Part shown: in pieces, positions 34,270-42,767 of the stretch
Layout: each line of letters opens with the position of its first letter
Numbering within the stretch: position 1 is the first letter of the stretch
NCBI GenBank assembly: GCA_964507025.1
Contig: CAZDOK010000005.1
Coordinates: forward strand, 124,001 to 188,000
Origin: Amarobacter sp964507025
GTDB lineage: Bacteria > Chloroflexota > Dehalococcoidia > Tepidiformales > Tepidiformaceae
DNA length: 64,000 nt
Reading direction: 5' to 3'
Made by a program: the position numbers and the translations under genes
The notes under the pieces: generated by a model
What the model saw: the letters and a program-made list of their open reading frames with translations, nothing else
Databases searched by the model: none
What the model was told of the DNA's origin: nothing

Positions 34270-34884
34270 ATGCCGCCTTCATTCGAACACGGTCCGGGCG
34301 CGCGCGAAATCCAGGACCGCTTCGATACGCGCCGCCTGGCCGACGCGATCACCCGCACCACCGTCCACGCGGTCATCACCGATAACGACCGCGCGTTCAT
34401 CGAGCGCATGGACATGTTCTTCATCGCATCGCAGGGGGCCGATGGAAGCCTTGACTGTTCGTACAAGGGCGGCGAGCCGGGCTTCGTGCGCGTGGTCGAT
34501 GAGCACACCATCGCCTTCCCGAACTACGACGGCAACGGTCAGTACATGACAACGGGCAACATCCTGGAGACCGGGAAGGTTGGGCTGCTGTTCATCGACT
34601 TCCAGAACCAGTGGCGCATGCGCCTGAACGGCACCGCCACGATCGACTTCGACGACCCGCTCAAGGCCGAGTGGCCAGAGGCGCAGTTCGTGGTCCGTGT
34701 AGAGGCGGAGGAGGTGTTCCCGAACTGCCCCCGCTACATCCACAAGATGGAGCTGGTCGAACGCTCGGTCTTCGTGCCGAAGGCGAACTGCGAGACTCCG
34801 GACCCGGACTGGAAGGATTACTTCGAGGACGCATTGCCACAGGAGCAGAAGGCCCGGCGCGCGGCGCGCAGGAGCCAGGCGTGA
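34270..34884 (+). CDS. pyridoxamine 5'-phosphate oxidase family protein
   Basis: A 204-residue protein with the N-terminal helical lead (FEHGPGAREIQDRFDTRRLADAITRTT) and core ITDNDRAFIERMDMFFIASQGADGSLDCSYKGGEPGFVRVVDEHTIAFPNYDGNGQYMTTGNILETGKVGLLFIDF. This resembles the PPOX proteins with conserved Asp/Gly/Lys for flavin phosphate. It overlaps the PPK2 gene start by four bases (GTGA), so the two are translationally coupled. Confidence 0.85.
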   Translation: MPPSFEHGPGAREIQDRFDTRRLADAITRTTVHAVITDNDRAFIERMDMFFIASQGADGSLDCSYKGGEPGFVRVVDEHTIAFPNYDGNGQYMTTGNILETGKVGLLFIDFQNQWRMRLNGTATIDFDDPLKAEWPEAQFVVRVEAEEVFPNCPRYIHKMELVERSVFVPKANCETPDPDWKDYFEDALPQEQKARRAARRSQA

Positions 34885-35687
34885 AGAACGGCCGTGCGCA
34901 CATCCCGGAATTCGGCAAGAAGTTCAACCTGCGCGCCCTCGACCCGGACGAAACGAACGGGTATTCGAAGGAGGAGGCCGAAGCCGAGATTGCCGGGCTC
35001 CGCACCCGCATCAACGAACTCCAGGACATCCTCTACGCCGACGAGCGGTACGCGATGCTGGTCGTGCTCCAGGGGATCGACACGGCGGGCAAGGACTCAA
35101 CCATCAACAGCGTGTTCCAGGAGGTGGGGCCGATTGGCTGCCAGGTGGCGAGCTTCAAGGTGCCGACCCCCGAGGAACTGGCGCACGACTACCTCTGGCG
35201 GTACCGGCACAAGATGCCCGAGAAGGGCCACATCACGATCTTCAACCGTTCCTACTACGAGGCGGTGCTGGTCGAGCGGGTGAAGGACATCGTGCCGAAA
35301 GACGTGTGGCAGCGGCGCTACCAGGACATCAATGAGCTCGAGGAGTACCTGGTGCGCAACGGCACGGTGGTGATGAAATTCTGCCTGGTGATCTCGAAGG
35401 AGGAGCAACGCGAGCGGCTGCAGGAGCGGATCGACAACCCGCGCAAGCAGTGGAAGTTCCGGGCTGGCGACCTGGACGACCGGAAGCTCTGGGATGAGTA
35501 CATCGAGGCATTCGACGACGCCATCGAGCGCTGCAACACGAAGGCTGCCCCCTGGCATGTGGTGCCGGCGAACAAGAAGTGGTACCGCGACATCGTGGTG
35601 GCGCGGGCGCTAGTGGAGAAACTCGAGTCGCTCGACCTGCGGTATCCGCCGGCGGAGCCGGGTATCGTCGGGATGAAGGTGGAGTAG
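34881..35687 (+). CDS. polyphosphate kinase 2 family protein
   Basis: A 268-residue P-loop kinase of the PPK2 family, which transfers phosphate between polyphosphate and nucleotides. Walker A is GIDTAGKDSTINSVF near residue 60, lid and Walker B segments include HITIFNRSYYEAVLVERV near 115 and PRKQWKFRAGDLDDRKLWDEYIEAFDDAIERC near 190-225. Single-domain length suits PPK2 class I/III. Whether it uses AMP, ADP or GDP cannot be told. Start is GTG overlapping the upstream stop. Confidence 0.93.
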   Translation: MKNGRAHIPEFGKKFNLRALDPDETNGYSKEEAEAEIAGLRTRINELQDILYADERYAMLVVLQGIDTAGKDSTINSVFQEVGPIGCQVASFKVPTPEELAHDYLWRYRHKMPEKGHITIFNRSYYEAVLVERVKDIVPKDVWQRRYQDINELEEYLVRNGTVVMKFCLVISKEEQRERLQERIDNPRKQWKFRAGDLDDRKLWDEYIEAFDDAIERCNTKAAPWHVVPANKKWYRDIVVARALVEKLESLDLRYPPAEPGIVGMKVE

Positions 35688-35694
35688 CAGGGCG

Positions 35695-36114
35695 CTACAG
35701 CGCCCGCATGCGGTTGTTCCGGGGGTTGTTCTCCACCTCCGCCAGCCTCAGCGCGGCCAGTACCGGGGGCACATACATGGCGAACCTGCCCCGGTACCCC
35801 TTACGCAGCCCATACCACCCGCCCACGGGATTGTCCGCCGAACGCGCCCACGCTTCCACGGTCCCGTCGGCCGCGGGCTTCTGCTCGTCGGCATTGCCGA
35901 GCAGCATCCAGTCGCCATGGGACTTCAACATCGCGTGCAGGTCCTCGATGCAGCGCAGGTGGTACCGGAGTTCGGTGGTGCCGGCCCGGACGACCAGTGC
36001 CGGTGGTTCGAGTTCCGGGTCCCGGTATGCGATAAACTGTGCCCCGCCGCTCGGTGTCGCGAGCCGCCACGGATTCTCGCGAGTCCCTTCGCCGTCCACA
36101 CGTGCTGCCGCCAT
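35695..36114 (-). CDS. hypothetical protein, 139 aa
   Basis: A 139-residue protein (MAAARVDGEGTRENPWRLATPSGGAQFIAYRDPELEPPALVVRAGTTELRYHLRCIEDLHAMLKSHGDWMLLGNADEQKP). The LxTPxG start and the short domain with one Cys resemble a family widespread in Actinobacteria and Chloroflexota but I cannot name it reliably. AAAGGAGG precedes the ATG at 36114, which is why that start is chosen over the 50-residue longer frame. Divergent from uvrB. Confidence 0.72.
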   Translation of the reverse strand: MAAARVDGEGTRENPWRLATPSGGAQFIAYRDPELEPPALVVRAGTTELRYHLRCIEDLHAMLKSHGDWMLLGNADEQKPAADGTVEAWARSADNPVGGWYGLRKGYRGRFAMYVPPVLAALRLAEVENNPRNNRMRAL

Positions 36115-36198
36115 GGTGTGCCTCCTTTTCCAGCCGGAAGCGTACGGCCAGATGTCTGGCACGGCACTCCCCCGCTGACGCTCTCCTGACAGCCTACT

Positions 36199-36210
36199 GT
36201 CACCAGTGAC
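36199..36210. promoter_or_regulatory. short inverted repeat in the uvrB promoter region
   Basis: GTCAC-CA-GTGAC, about 47 bases before the uvrB start. It could be an operator, but it does not match the LexA boxes I know. Tentative. Confidence 0.25.
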
Positions 36211-36256
36211 TCCACCTCCCATCCCCGCCGCCTCCAAAGCCGGGTACACTCGATCG

Positions 36257-38377
36257 ATGGTCACCGCTCTCCCCGCCGGTTCCCCCGCCCCCTTCGCGCT
36301 CGTCGCCGACTACGTCCCCACCGGCGACCAGCCCCAGGCGATCGAGAAGCTCGTCGAGGGCGTGAACCGCGGTGACCGCTACCAGACCCTCCTCGGCGTC
36401 ACCGGCTCGGGCAAGACATTCACGATGGCGAACGTCGTCCAGGAGACGGGACGGCCGGCGCTCGTGCTCGCTCACAACAAGACGCTCGCCGCCCAGCTCT
36501 GCTCGGAGCTCAAGGAGTTCTTCCCGGAGAACGCCGTCGAATACTTCGTCAGCTACTACGACTACTACCAGCCCGAGGCGTACATCCCGCGGACCGATAC
36601 CTACATCGCCAAGGATGCGGATATCAACGAGGAGATCGACAAGCTGCGGCATGCCGCCACGCGGGCGCTCTTCCAGAGGCGCGACGTGATCATCGTGGCG
36701 AGCGTGAGCTGCATTTACGGTCTCGGCGAGCCGGCCCAGTACCAGGAGTTTGTGCTCTCGTTCAAGAAGGGCAAGCCCTTCAGCCGCCAGGACGCCGTGC
36801 GCCGGATGGTCTCGATGCAGTACGAGCGGAACGACCAGAGCGTCGTGCGCGGAAAGTTCCGGGTGCGGGGCGACTCGCTCACCATCCTCCCCAGCTACGA
36901 CGAACTGGCCGTGCGGATCGATTTCTGGGGCGACGAGGTGGAGCGCATCGTGGAACTCGACCCGCTGACCGGCGAGATCGTGGCTGAGCACGACGAGATC
37001 GACATCTACCCGGCGAAGCACTTCGTAACGACCGCGGACCGGATGGAACAGGCCATCGCCGGCATCGAGAAGGAACTGGAAGAGCAGCTTGAAGTGCTCA
37101 AGCGGCAGGGAAAGATCCTGGAAGCTGCCCGGCTGGAGGAGCGGACGCACTACGACATCGAGTCGCTGCGAGAGACCGGCTACTGCCCGGGCGTGGAGAA
37201 CTATTCGCGCCACCTCCAGGCGCGAGAACCGGGCTCGACGCCGTGGTGCTTGCTCGACTACTTCCCCGACGACTGGCTCCTGTTTGTCGACGAATCGCAC
37301 ATCACGCTGCCGCAGGTGCAGGGGCAGTTCTTTGGCGATCGCGCGCGCAAGGAGACGCTGGTGGAGTTTGGGTTCCGGCTGCCCAGCGCGCTCGACAACC
37401 GGCCGCTGACGTTCGAGGAGTTTGACCAGCACATCAACCAGGTGATCTTCGTCAGCGCGACACCCGGCGACTACGAGATCAAGCGGTCGACGCAGGTGGT
37501 GGAGCAGGTGATTCGCCCGACAGGCTTGCTGGACCCGGAGATCGTGGTGAAGCCCACGAAGAACCAGGTCGACGACCTGATGGAGGAGATCCGGCGGGTG
37601 GTGGACAAGGGGCAGCGGGTGCTGGTGACCACGCTGACGAAGAAGATGGCGGAAGACCTGGCGGACTACCTGAAGGAGATGGGCATCAAGACCCACTATC
37701 TGCATGCCGAGGTCGAAACGCTCGACCGCGTGGAAATCCTGCGGGACCTGCGACTGGGCGTGTACGACGTGGTGGTGGGCATCAACCTGTTGCGTGAGGG
37801 CCTCGACCTGCCGGAGGTCTCGCTGGTGTGCATCCTCGATGCGGACAAGGAGGGCTATCTCCGCTCGAACCGGTCGCTCATCCAGACGATCGGCCGTGCC
37901 GCTCGGCACATCGAGGGGCGCGTGGTGATGTACGCCGACCAGGTGACGCAGAGCATGCAGAACGCGATCGACGAGACCTACCGCCGGCGCCGCATCCAGG
38001 AGGAGTACAACCGCGAGCACGGCATCGAAGCCGCGAGCATCACCAAGGCCGTCCGCGACATCACCGACCACGTCCGCATGCAGGCCGCCGAGGAAAAGGC
38101 CGAGTACGACGCGGGCATGCCGGCCTCGATGCCGAAGGACGAGATCCTTCGAATGGTGAAGGAGCTGGAGACGCAGATGAAGACGGCCGCGAAGAACCTG
38201 GAGTTCGAGAAGGCGGCCGCGCTGCGCGACCGCGTGGTGGAGTTGCGGCGGGAGCTGGTGGGCACGGATGCCGAGGAGTTGGCGGCCTTCGCGGCGGCGG
38301 CGGGGAGAAGCGGGCCGTTGCGATTTGGCCGGAGCCAGGCAGGCGGGCGTGACCGGTCGCGGCGGTACCGCCGCTAG
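36257..38377 (+). CDS. uvrB: excinuclease ABC subunit B
   Basis: A 706-residue helicase-like DNA damage-verification subunit. The Walker A is GVTGSGKTFT, preceded by ADYVPTGDQPQAIEKLVEG. The beta-hairpin motif YYDYYQPEAYIPRTDTYIAKDADINEEIDKLRHAAT is diagnostic, DESH appears in LFVDESHITLPQ, and the C-terminal UVR domain is seen near residues 630-665 (ELETQMKTAAKNLEFEKAAALRDRV). Length is normal. ATG 36257 is chosen near the family start. It is followed by ruvC. Confidence 0.98.
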   Translation: MVTALPAGSPAPFALVADYVPTGDQPQAIEKLVEGVNRGDRYQTLLGVTGSGKTFTMANVVQETGRPALVLAHNKTLAAQLCSELKEFFPENAVEYFVSYYDYYQPEAYIPRTDTYIAKDADINEEIDKLRHAATRALFQRRDVIIVASVSCIYGLGEPAQYQEFVLSFKKGKPFSRQDAVRRMVSMQYERNDQSVVRGKFRVRGDSLTILPSYDELAVRIDFWGDEVERIVELDPLTGEIVAEHDEIDIYPAKHFVTTADRMEQAIAGIEKELEEQLEVLKRQGKILEAARLEERTHYDIESLRETGYCPGVENYSRHLQAREPGSTPWCLLDYFPDDWLLFVDESHITLPQVQGQFFGDRARKETLVEFGFRLPSALDNRPLTFEEFDQHINQVIFVSATPGDYEIKRSTQVVEQVIRPTGLLDPEIVVKPTKNQVDDLMEEIRRVVDKGQRVLVTTLTKKMAEDLADYLKEMGIKTHYLHAEVETLDRVEILRDLRLGVYDVVVGINLLREGLDLPEVSLVCILDADKEGYLRSNRSLIQTIGRAARHIEGRVVMYADQVTQSMQNAIDETYRRRRIQEEYNREHGIEAASITKAVRDITDHVRMQAAEEKAEYDAGMPASMPKDEILRMVKELETQMKTAAKNLEFEKAAALRDRVVELRRELVGTDAEELAAFAAAAGRSGPLRFGRSQAGGRDRSRRYRR

Positions 38378-38475
38378 GATGGCTCTAAGTCCGTTGTACG
38401 GCGAGCGGGGCCAATCCCTGTCGCGATGACTGCTCGCCGTTCGCGCTGGCGGCCCGCATGCGGCACCATCGCGGT

Positions 38476-38958
38476 ATGCGGATTCTCGGTATCGACCCCG
38501 GCCTGAATATCACCGGATTCGGCGTGGTCGAGGTGGCGCAGGACCGGTGTATCTACGTACGCCACGGGACGGTGCGGACGAGGGCAGCCGATTCGCGGGT
38601 CGACCGGCTGAGGCAGCTCAGGGACGAGGTGCGCGCACTGGCGGCAGAGTGGGGCGCAGGCACGGGCGCGATCGAGGCGGGCTTCGTGGGGCAGAACGTG
38701 CGCGCGGCGATGGCGCTGGGCGAAGCCCGAGCGGCCGCGCTCCTGGGGATGGCAGACGCGGGCCTGGACGTCGCTGAATACGCCCCGACGCTGGTGAAGC
38801 AGACGGTGGCCGGATATGGCCGCGGCGACAAGGCCCAGGTAGCGGAAATGGTGCGGCTCCAACTGGGGCTGAAGGCGGCGCCGACGCCAGCGGACGCCGC
38901 AGATGCGCTGGCGGTAGCGATCACCCACTGGGCCCATGCCCGGCTGGCGGCACGTTGA
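38476..38958 (+). CDS. ruvC: Holliday junction endodeoxyribonuclease RuvC
   Basis: A 160-residue RNase H-fold resolvase beginning MRILGIDPGLNITGFGVVE, with the catalytic Asp in GIDPG, Glu in GAIEAGFVGQNVRAAMALGEARAAAL, and acidic residues in ADAADALAVAITH at the C-terminus. It resolves four-way junctions with RuvAB. ATG at 38476 is six codons inside the open frame, consistent with the family start. Preceded by uvrB; ruvA lies 11 kb away in this window. Confidence 0.95.
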   Translation: MRILGIDPGLNITGFGVVEVAQDRCIYVRHGTVRTRAADSRVDRLRQLRDEVRALAAEWGAGTGAIEAGFVGQNVRAAMALGEARAAALLGMADAGLDVAEYAPTLVKQTVAGYGRGDKAQVAEMVRLQLGLKAAPTPADAADALAVAITHWAHARLAAR

Positions 38959-39074
38959 CCCGGCGTTGACTCTGTTGCCCGCGCGGGCCGGGACGGCGGT
39001 TTCGCAACGCTTTTGCAATGTCCGCAAAGGTAAACGCCGCGCCGTTTCGACAAGTAATGGGGTAGGGTGGTGGA

Positions 39075-39190
39075 GCCGAATCCTTCCCACGGAAGGAACG
39101 GGGGACCCAATCGTTGGGGTGAATTGCGCAACGCGCGCATAGGCGACTTCCGACGCCGAACCCGTCAGCTAACCCCGCAGGCGTTCGGAG
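39075..39190 (+). promoter_or_regulatory. ydaO-yuaA (cyclic di-AMP) riboswitch
   Basis: The conserved aptamer blocks occur in order and at the right spacing: GGGGGACCCA (39101-39109 region), TTGGGGTGAAT (39114-39124), then GCCGAACCCGTCAGCTAACC with CGCAGGCG (39155-39183). These match the ydaO consensus (RF00379) closely. A leading hairpin CCTTCC/GGAAGG sits where the motif has its first internal stem, and GCCGAA near 39075 can pair with GGC/TTCGG at the 3' end. Class ligand is cyclic di-AMP. Placed in the 5' leader of the gene at 39267. Confidence 0.87.
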
Positions 39191-39241
39191 GGCAGCCGTC
39201 GGCCCTCCCATCAATCCGCTGGCCACGCTCCCGGGCGTGGC
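39187..39241 (+). promoter_or_regulatory. expression-platform hairpins after the riboswitch
   Basis: Two hairpins follow the aptamer: GGAGGGC/GCCCTCC (39187-39208) and GCCACGC/GCGTGGC (39222-39241), the latter followed by TTTCCC, so it looks like a Rho-independent terminator before the GGAGG at 39256. The first overlaps the aptamer 3' end and may alternate with it. Confidence 0.55.
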
Positions 39242-39266
39242 TTTCCCGGTCACACGGAGGATGCGC

Positions 39267-39743
39267 ATGACCGTTTACTCAGGAACGTTTACTCCCGCCC
39301 GCCAGGGCAGCCCGGTCGACCTCAAAGACCCCCTCGCCGAGGCACGCGAGAAGCTGCGCCAGGCTGCACGGCTCCCGTTCCATGCCCACCAGCCCCACTC
39401 GTGGCAGGTCTCGTTCCGGCAGCTTGCCGCAGATGCGCGGGCGGATATCCGGCGGCACATCTGGACGGCGGCCCTGCCAGATTCGCCGTTGAACCTGGTG
39501 GAGAACCAGGAGCCGCGGCTGCTTTCGAAGGTGGAGACCCAGCGCGAGGAGCACGAGGCTTTCGCGGCGAAGGCCGACCAACTCGTGGACGAGGCGAGCG
39601 CGCCGGGCGAGGTCGACATCTGGAAGATGATCGAGCTTGGCGAGAAGGCGATCCTCCTGGAAATGGCGCTGGCCCGGCATCACAATCGGCTCATGCAGCT
39701 GGTGTACGAGACAACGCTGCGGGACCTCGGCGAGGCCGGGTAG
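39267..39743 (+). CDS. hypothetical protein under cyclic-di-AMP riboswitch control
   Basis: A 158-residue protein of unknown family (MTVYSGTFTPARQGSPVDLKDPLAEAREKL...). It is soluble, without signal peptide or membrane span, and predicted helical from about residue 20 on; a charged central part (KVETQREEHEAFAAKADQLVDEASA) may be coiled coil. One HAHQPH cluster near 39-44 and HH near 138 are notable. GGAGG at 39256-39260 fits the ATG at 39267 better than the ATG at 39261. No neighbours share its strand before the bidirectional terminator. The known ydaO regulon (K+ transport, cell wall lytic enzymes) gives no direct clue. Confidence 0.78.
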   Translation: MTVYSGTFTPARQGSPVDLKDPLAEAREKLRQAARLPFHAHQPHSWQVSFRQLAADARADIRRHIWTAALPDSPLNLVENQEPRLLSKVETQREEHEAFAAKADQLVDEASAPGEVDIWKMIELGEKAILLEMALARHHNRLMQLVYETTLRDLGEAG

Positions 39744-39768
39744 GCTGACGACCCCGGGTACATGCTCG

Positions 39769-39797
39769 AAAGCGGGCCCTTTGTTGGGGCCCGCTTT
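39769..39797. terminator. bidirectional terminator hairpin
   Basis: AAAGCGGGCCC / GGGCCCGCTTT, 11 bp with a 7-base loop, with the A/T ends giving a U-run in either direction. It separates the riboswitch-controlled gene from the convergent DUF5652 gene. Confidence 0.9.
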
Positions 39798-39802
39798 GCG
39801 TG

Positions 39803-40039
39803 TCAGGCGAGATCGGCGGCGGCCGACTCCACCGGGGCATCGTCCCCGGGCCGAGTCTCGCCGCGGGTCTTCCACAGGTAGCCCATCGGCAGGAGTCCCG
39901 CCGTGTTCGCGAGGGCGAGCACGGGGATCATCTTGTAGTGCTTCAGCTGGACAGCACGCCGGATGGCGAGCAGCTTCCAGATGCCATCCCAGATCACCAG
40001 GGGAAGGAGGGCGCGTGGCGGACGGCGCTTCTTGCTCAT
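39803..40039 (-). CDS. DUF5652-like small membrane protein
   Basis: A 78-residue protein with two hydrophobic stretches: PLVIWDGIWKLLAIRRAVQLKHY and MIPVLALANTAGLLPMGYLW. The W-D-x-x-W-K-x-x-x-x-x-x-A pattern and the N-x-x-G-x-L-P-x-x-Y-L ending match DUF5652, a small membrane domain of unknown role often fused or adjacent to other envelope proteins. Downstream of the Na/Pi symporter on the same strand (29 bases), so possibly cotranscribed. Confidence 0.8.
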   Translation of the reverse strand: MSKKRRPPRALLPLVIWDGIWKLLAIRRAVQLKHYKMIPVLALANTAGLLPMGYLWKTRGETRPGDDAPVESAAADLA

Positions 40040-40068
40040 GAGCCAAGCCTAACAAATCGCGACCTGTC

Positions 40069-41745
40069 TCACGTGGGCTCGAAGGCGACCTCGGGACGTT
40101 CGCCGGGAGCGGCGCCGCCGGTAACCGCGAGGTGCCACGCGAGCCTCCAGACGTGGTGTGCGACCCGCGCGACCCAGAACATGGCGTCGAGTTCATCGAC
40201 GAGCGCGGCTGTTGGCTGCGGTTCTGGTTCCACGGGGCGGGCGCTCCGGCGGAACCAGGTCCTCCAATCGCCGACCTCCCGGCTGATGTGTTCGACGACG
40301 GACTCCTCGCTGGCCGGGCGGGCCGCCAGTTCGAGCAGTTCGCGGCGGCGCTCAGTCCGCCATTCCGCGAGCATGCCAGCGACGATCTCGGCCCGCCGGA
40401 GCGGAGCCTCGCCGGGCACCTGCCGGGTCAGCCATCCCTCCACCTCCTCGATCGTGCGCGGCAGCATTGCAGCTTCATCGCCGAGGCTGCCGACCGCTGT
40501 ATGCGAAGGCGGGCGCTCCGCGAGGGCCAACAACTGGTGGAGGTGGTCGACGGCGTGGAGCAGCGCGAGGTACCGGCGGTGGTCCTCACCGGTCGGAGCG
40601 GGCTCGATCCGCGCGATGAACGGACGCAGCTCGTCCATGGCTGTCGACGCCTCGGCGACGCGGCCGGCGCCGGTGGCTCCCATCGTGAGCGTGCGAAGCT
40701 GTTCGAGGGTAACCATCGCGATAGCTGATGCGGTTCGCCGGGCGGCATCGATGCCGATGGTCGGCACCTCGGCGACGCGGGGGTCGAGATGGGCCGTGAG
40801 GACCGGCCCGCGTTCCGGGACAAGTCGCGCGACGAGCGCCGAGAACTGGCCGATAAATGGGAGGAGCAGCGCCACGCCGACCACGTTGAAGACGGTATGG
40901 AACGCCGCGAGGGAGAGGGCTGGATCGCCGTCATCGACCACCTCGGTGGCGACGCGGACGAACAATGGGAGGGCGGAGAGGGCAATGACCGCTGTGAGCG
41001 CGTTGAAGAGCGTGTGAGCCACCGCGGTGCGGCGCGCCGCGGTAGAGGCCCCCAGCGCCGCGATGATCGCGGTGACGGTGGTCCCCAGGTTCTGTCCGAT
41101 GACGAGTGCGGCTGCTTCGTTGAGGCCGATGGCCCCGGCATCGAGGGCAGTGAGCGTCGTCGCGATGGCAGCGCTGGATGATTGCATGACGACGGTGAGG
41201 ACGACACCGATTCCAACCAGGAGAATTCGCCCGGTGAGTGTTTCGCCGTGGAACGTGCCAGGATCTATGTCCTGGGCAACATCGGCCATGCCCTCTTGCA
41301 GGAAGTCGATGCCCACGAAAATGAGGCCAAACCCGGCGAGCGCAGTACCTATCGCGGCGCGGGTGCCAGATGTGAGCAACATGAGAAGAGCCCCGACACC
41401 GATAACGGGGAACGCGATCTCGGCCACATCGGTCTTGAAGCCGACGGCGGAGACGAGCCAGCCTGTGGAGGTCGTGCCGACGTTCGCACCGAAAATCACC
41501 CCGACGGCCTGGGGGAATGTCATGAGTCCGGCGCTGACGAAGCCGATGGTGGCGAGCGTGGTCGCGCTGGAGGATTGCACCAGGGCGGTGATGAGCGCGC
41601 CCGAGCCAACCGCCGCGAAGCGGTTGCGGGTGAATCGTGCCAGGATTCCGCGAAGCGCACCGCCGGCGGCCACCTTGAGGCCGTCGGTCAGCAGCGTCAT
41701 CCCCACGAGGAAGACGCCCACCCCACCGAGAAGTGTCAGTATCAC
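40069..41745 (-). CDS. Na+/phosphate symporter family protein (NptA/YjbB-like)
   Basis: A 558-residue transporter with two Na_Pi_cotrans repeats in the first ~310 residues; each has the QSSSA signature (LITALVQSSSATTLATIGF and VLTVVMQSSSAAIATTLTAL). The C-terminal ~220 residues are soluble and helical and resemble PhoU. It probably takes up phosphate with sodium. Start is GTG at 41745, 47 bases after panC's stop, so it may be read through from the pan operon. No pho-box recognised. Confidence 0.91.
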   Translation of the reverse strand: MILTLLGGVGVFLVGMTLLTDGLKVAAGGALRGILARFTRNRFAAVGSGALITALVQSSSATTLATIGFVSAGLMTFPQAVGVIFGANVGTTSTGWLVSAVGFKTDVAEIAFPVIGVGALLMLLTSGTRAAIGTALAGFGLIFVGIDFLQEGMADVAQDIDPGTFHGETLTGRILLVGIGVVLTVVMQSSSAAIATTLTALDAGAIGLNEAAALVIGQNLGTTVTAIIAALGASTAARRTAVAHTLFNALTAVIALSALPLFVRVATEVVDDGDPALSLAAFHTVFNVVGVALLLPFIGQFSALVARLVPERGPVLTAHLDPRVAEVPTIGIDAARRTASAIAMVTLEQLRTLTMGATGAGRVAEASTAMDELRPFIARIEPAPTGEDHRRYLALLHAVDHLHQLLALAERPPSHTAVGSLGDEAAMLPRTIEEVEGWLTRQVPGEAPLRRAEIVAGMLAEWRTERRRELLELAARPASEESVVEHISREVGDWRTWFRRSARPVEPEPQPTAALVDELDAMFWVARVAHHVWRLAWHLAVTGGAAPGERPEVAFEPT

Positions 41746-41792
41746 GGGCGCTTCAGCGCCCTACCATACCTGAAGCGGCTTGCCGGGGGGCG

Positions 41793-42695
41793 TCAGCGCA
41801 GTTCGACGTTGTCGAGCAGGCGCGTGTGGCCGAACTTCACAACCAGCGAGAGGAGAGTGGGGCCGGTTGCGGAACCGTCTATCTCCTCGAGCGTGAGGTC
41901 GTCCGCCAGGGAGATGTATTCGATGGCAGCGAGCGGTTCGGTTTCGATGCGCGCCCGGACGGTGGCGCGGAGAACCTCGGCGTCGCGGGTTCCCGCGGCC
42001 CAGACATCTCGCGCACGGTCGAGCGCTTGCTTGAGGACCGGCGCGGCCGCGCGTTGTGCCGGGCTGAGGTAGACATTGCGGGAGCTCATGGCCAGGCCAT
42101 CGGCTTCACGGACGATGTCGCAGGGGACGATTTCGATGCCCAGGTCCAGGTCGCGGGTCATCCGCTGGATCACGCGGAGCTGCTGGGCGTCCTTCCGGCC
42201 GAAGTAGGCGCGATCGGGAGAGCTGGCGTTGAAGAGCTTGAGGACAACGGTGGTAACTCCGCGGAAGTGCCCTGGACGCGATGCGCCTTCGAGGGGCTGC
42301 GTGACGTCCTCCACGTTCACGTAGGTCTGGTAGCGCAGCGGGTACATCTCGGCGGCCGAGGGGAGATAGACCGCATCGACCTCGGCATCGCGGAGGAGGT
42401 TGAGGTCGCGCACCTCATCGCGGGGGTACTTCTCGAAGTCCTCGTGGGGGCCGAACTGGGTGGGGTTCACGAAGATGGAGACCACCACGTGCATGTTCTC
42501 GCGGCGGGCGCGATGGACGAGTTCGAGGTGGCCATCGTGGAGGTAGCCCATGGTGGGGACGAGGCCGAGGGTTCCGGGGTGGGAAGCGCGCCAGCGGCGC
42601 ATGGCTGCCGGTGTAGTGAGGATGGCCGGTGCGGGCTTGAGGGGTGGGTCGGGCGTGATCACGATGTAGTCCGAATCGGACGGTGCATGGGCCAT
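41793..42695 (-). CDS. panC: pantoate-beta-alanine ligase (pantothenate synthetase)
   Basis: A 300-residue enzyme joining pantoate and beta-alanine with ATP. Landmarks: LGLVPTMGYLHDGHLELVHRAR (the HDGH motif) near residue 42, SIFVNPTQFGPHEDFEKYPRD near 72, and YFGRKDAQQLRVIQRM near 157. The N-terminal ~25 residues precede the family core. It is last in panD-panB-panC. A stable hairpin lies between panB and panC. Confidence 0.96.
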   Translation of the reverse strand: MAHAPSDSDYIVITPDPPLKPAPAILTTPAAMRRWRASHPGTLGLVPTMGYLHDGHLELVHRARRENMHVVVSIFVNPTQFGPHEDFEKYPRDEVRDLNLLRDAEVDAVYLPSAAEMYPLRYQTYVNVEDVTQPLEGASRPGHFRGVTTVVLKLFNASSPDRAYFGRKDAQQLRVIQRMTRDLDLGIEIVPCDIVREADGLAMSSRNVYLSPAQRAAAPVLKQALDRARDVWAAGTRDAEVLRATVRARIETEPLAAIEYISLADDLTLEEIDGSATGPTLLSLVVKFGHTRLLDNVELR

Positions 42696-42721
42696 GCTGT
42701 TCTCCCGCCTCCTGCGGGGGA

Positions 42722-42751
42722 GCGGCGGCGCACGTCAGCCGGCGCCGCCGC
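42722..42751 (-). repeat. GC hairpin in the panB-panC intergenic region
   Basis: 10-bp arms GCGGCGGCGC / GCGCCGCCGC around a 10-base loop, between panB's stop and panC's start. Could lower read-through or protect RNA ends; no known family. Confidence 0.55.
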
Positions 42752-42767
42752 CGAATCGCGTTGCCGG

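Noticed and set aside
36200..38071. A 623-codon minus-strand frame across uvrB
   Set aside because: Antisense shadow of uvrB, whose motifs leave no doubt about the sense frame.
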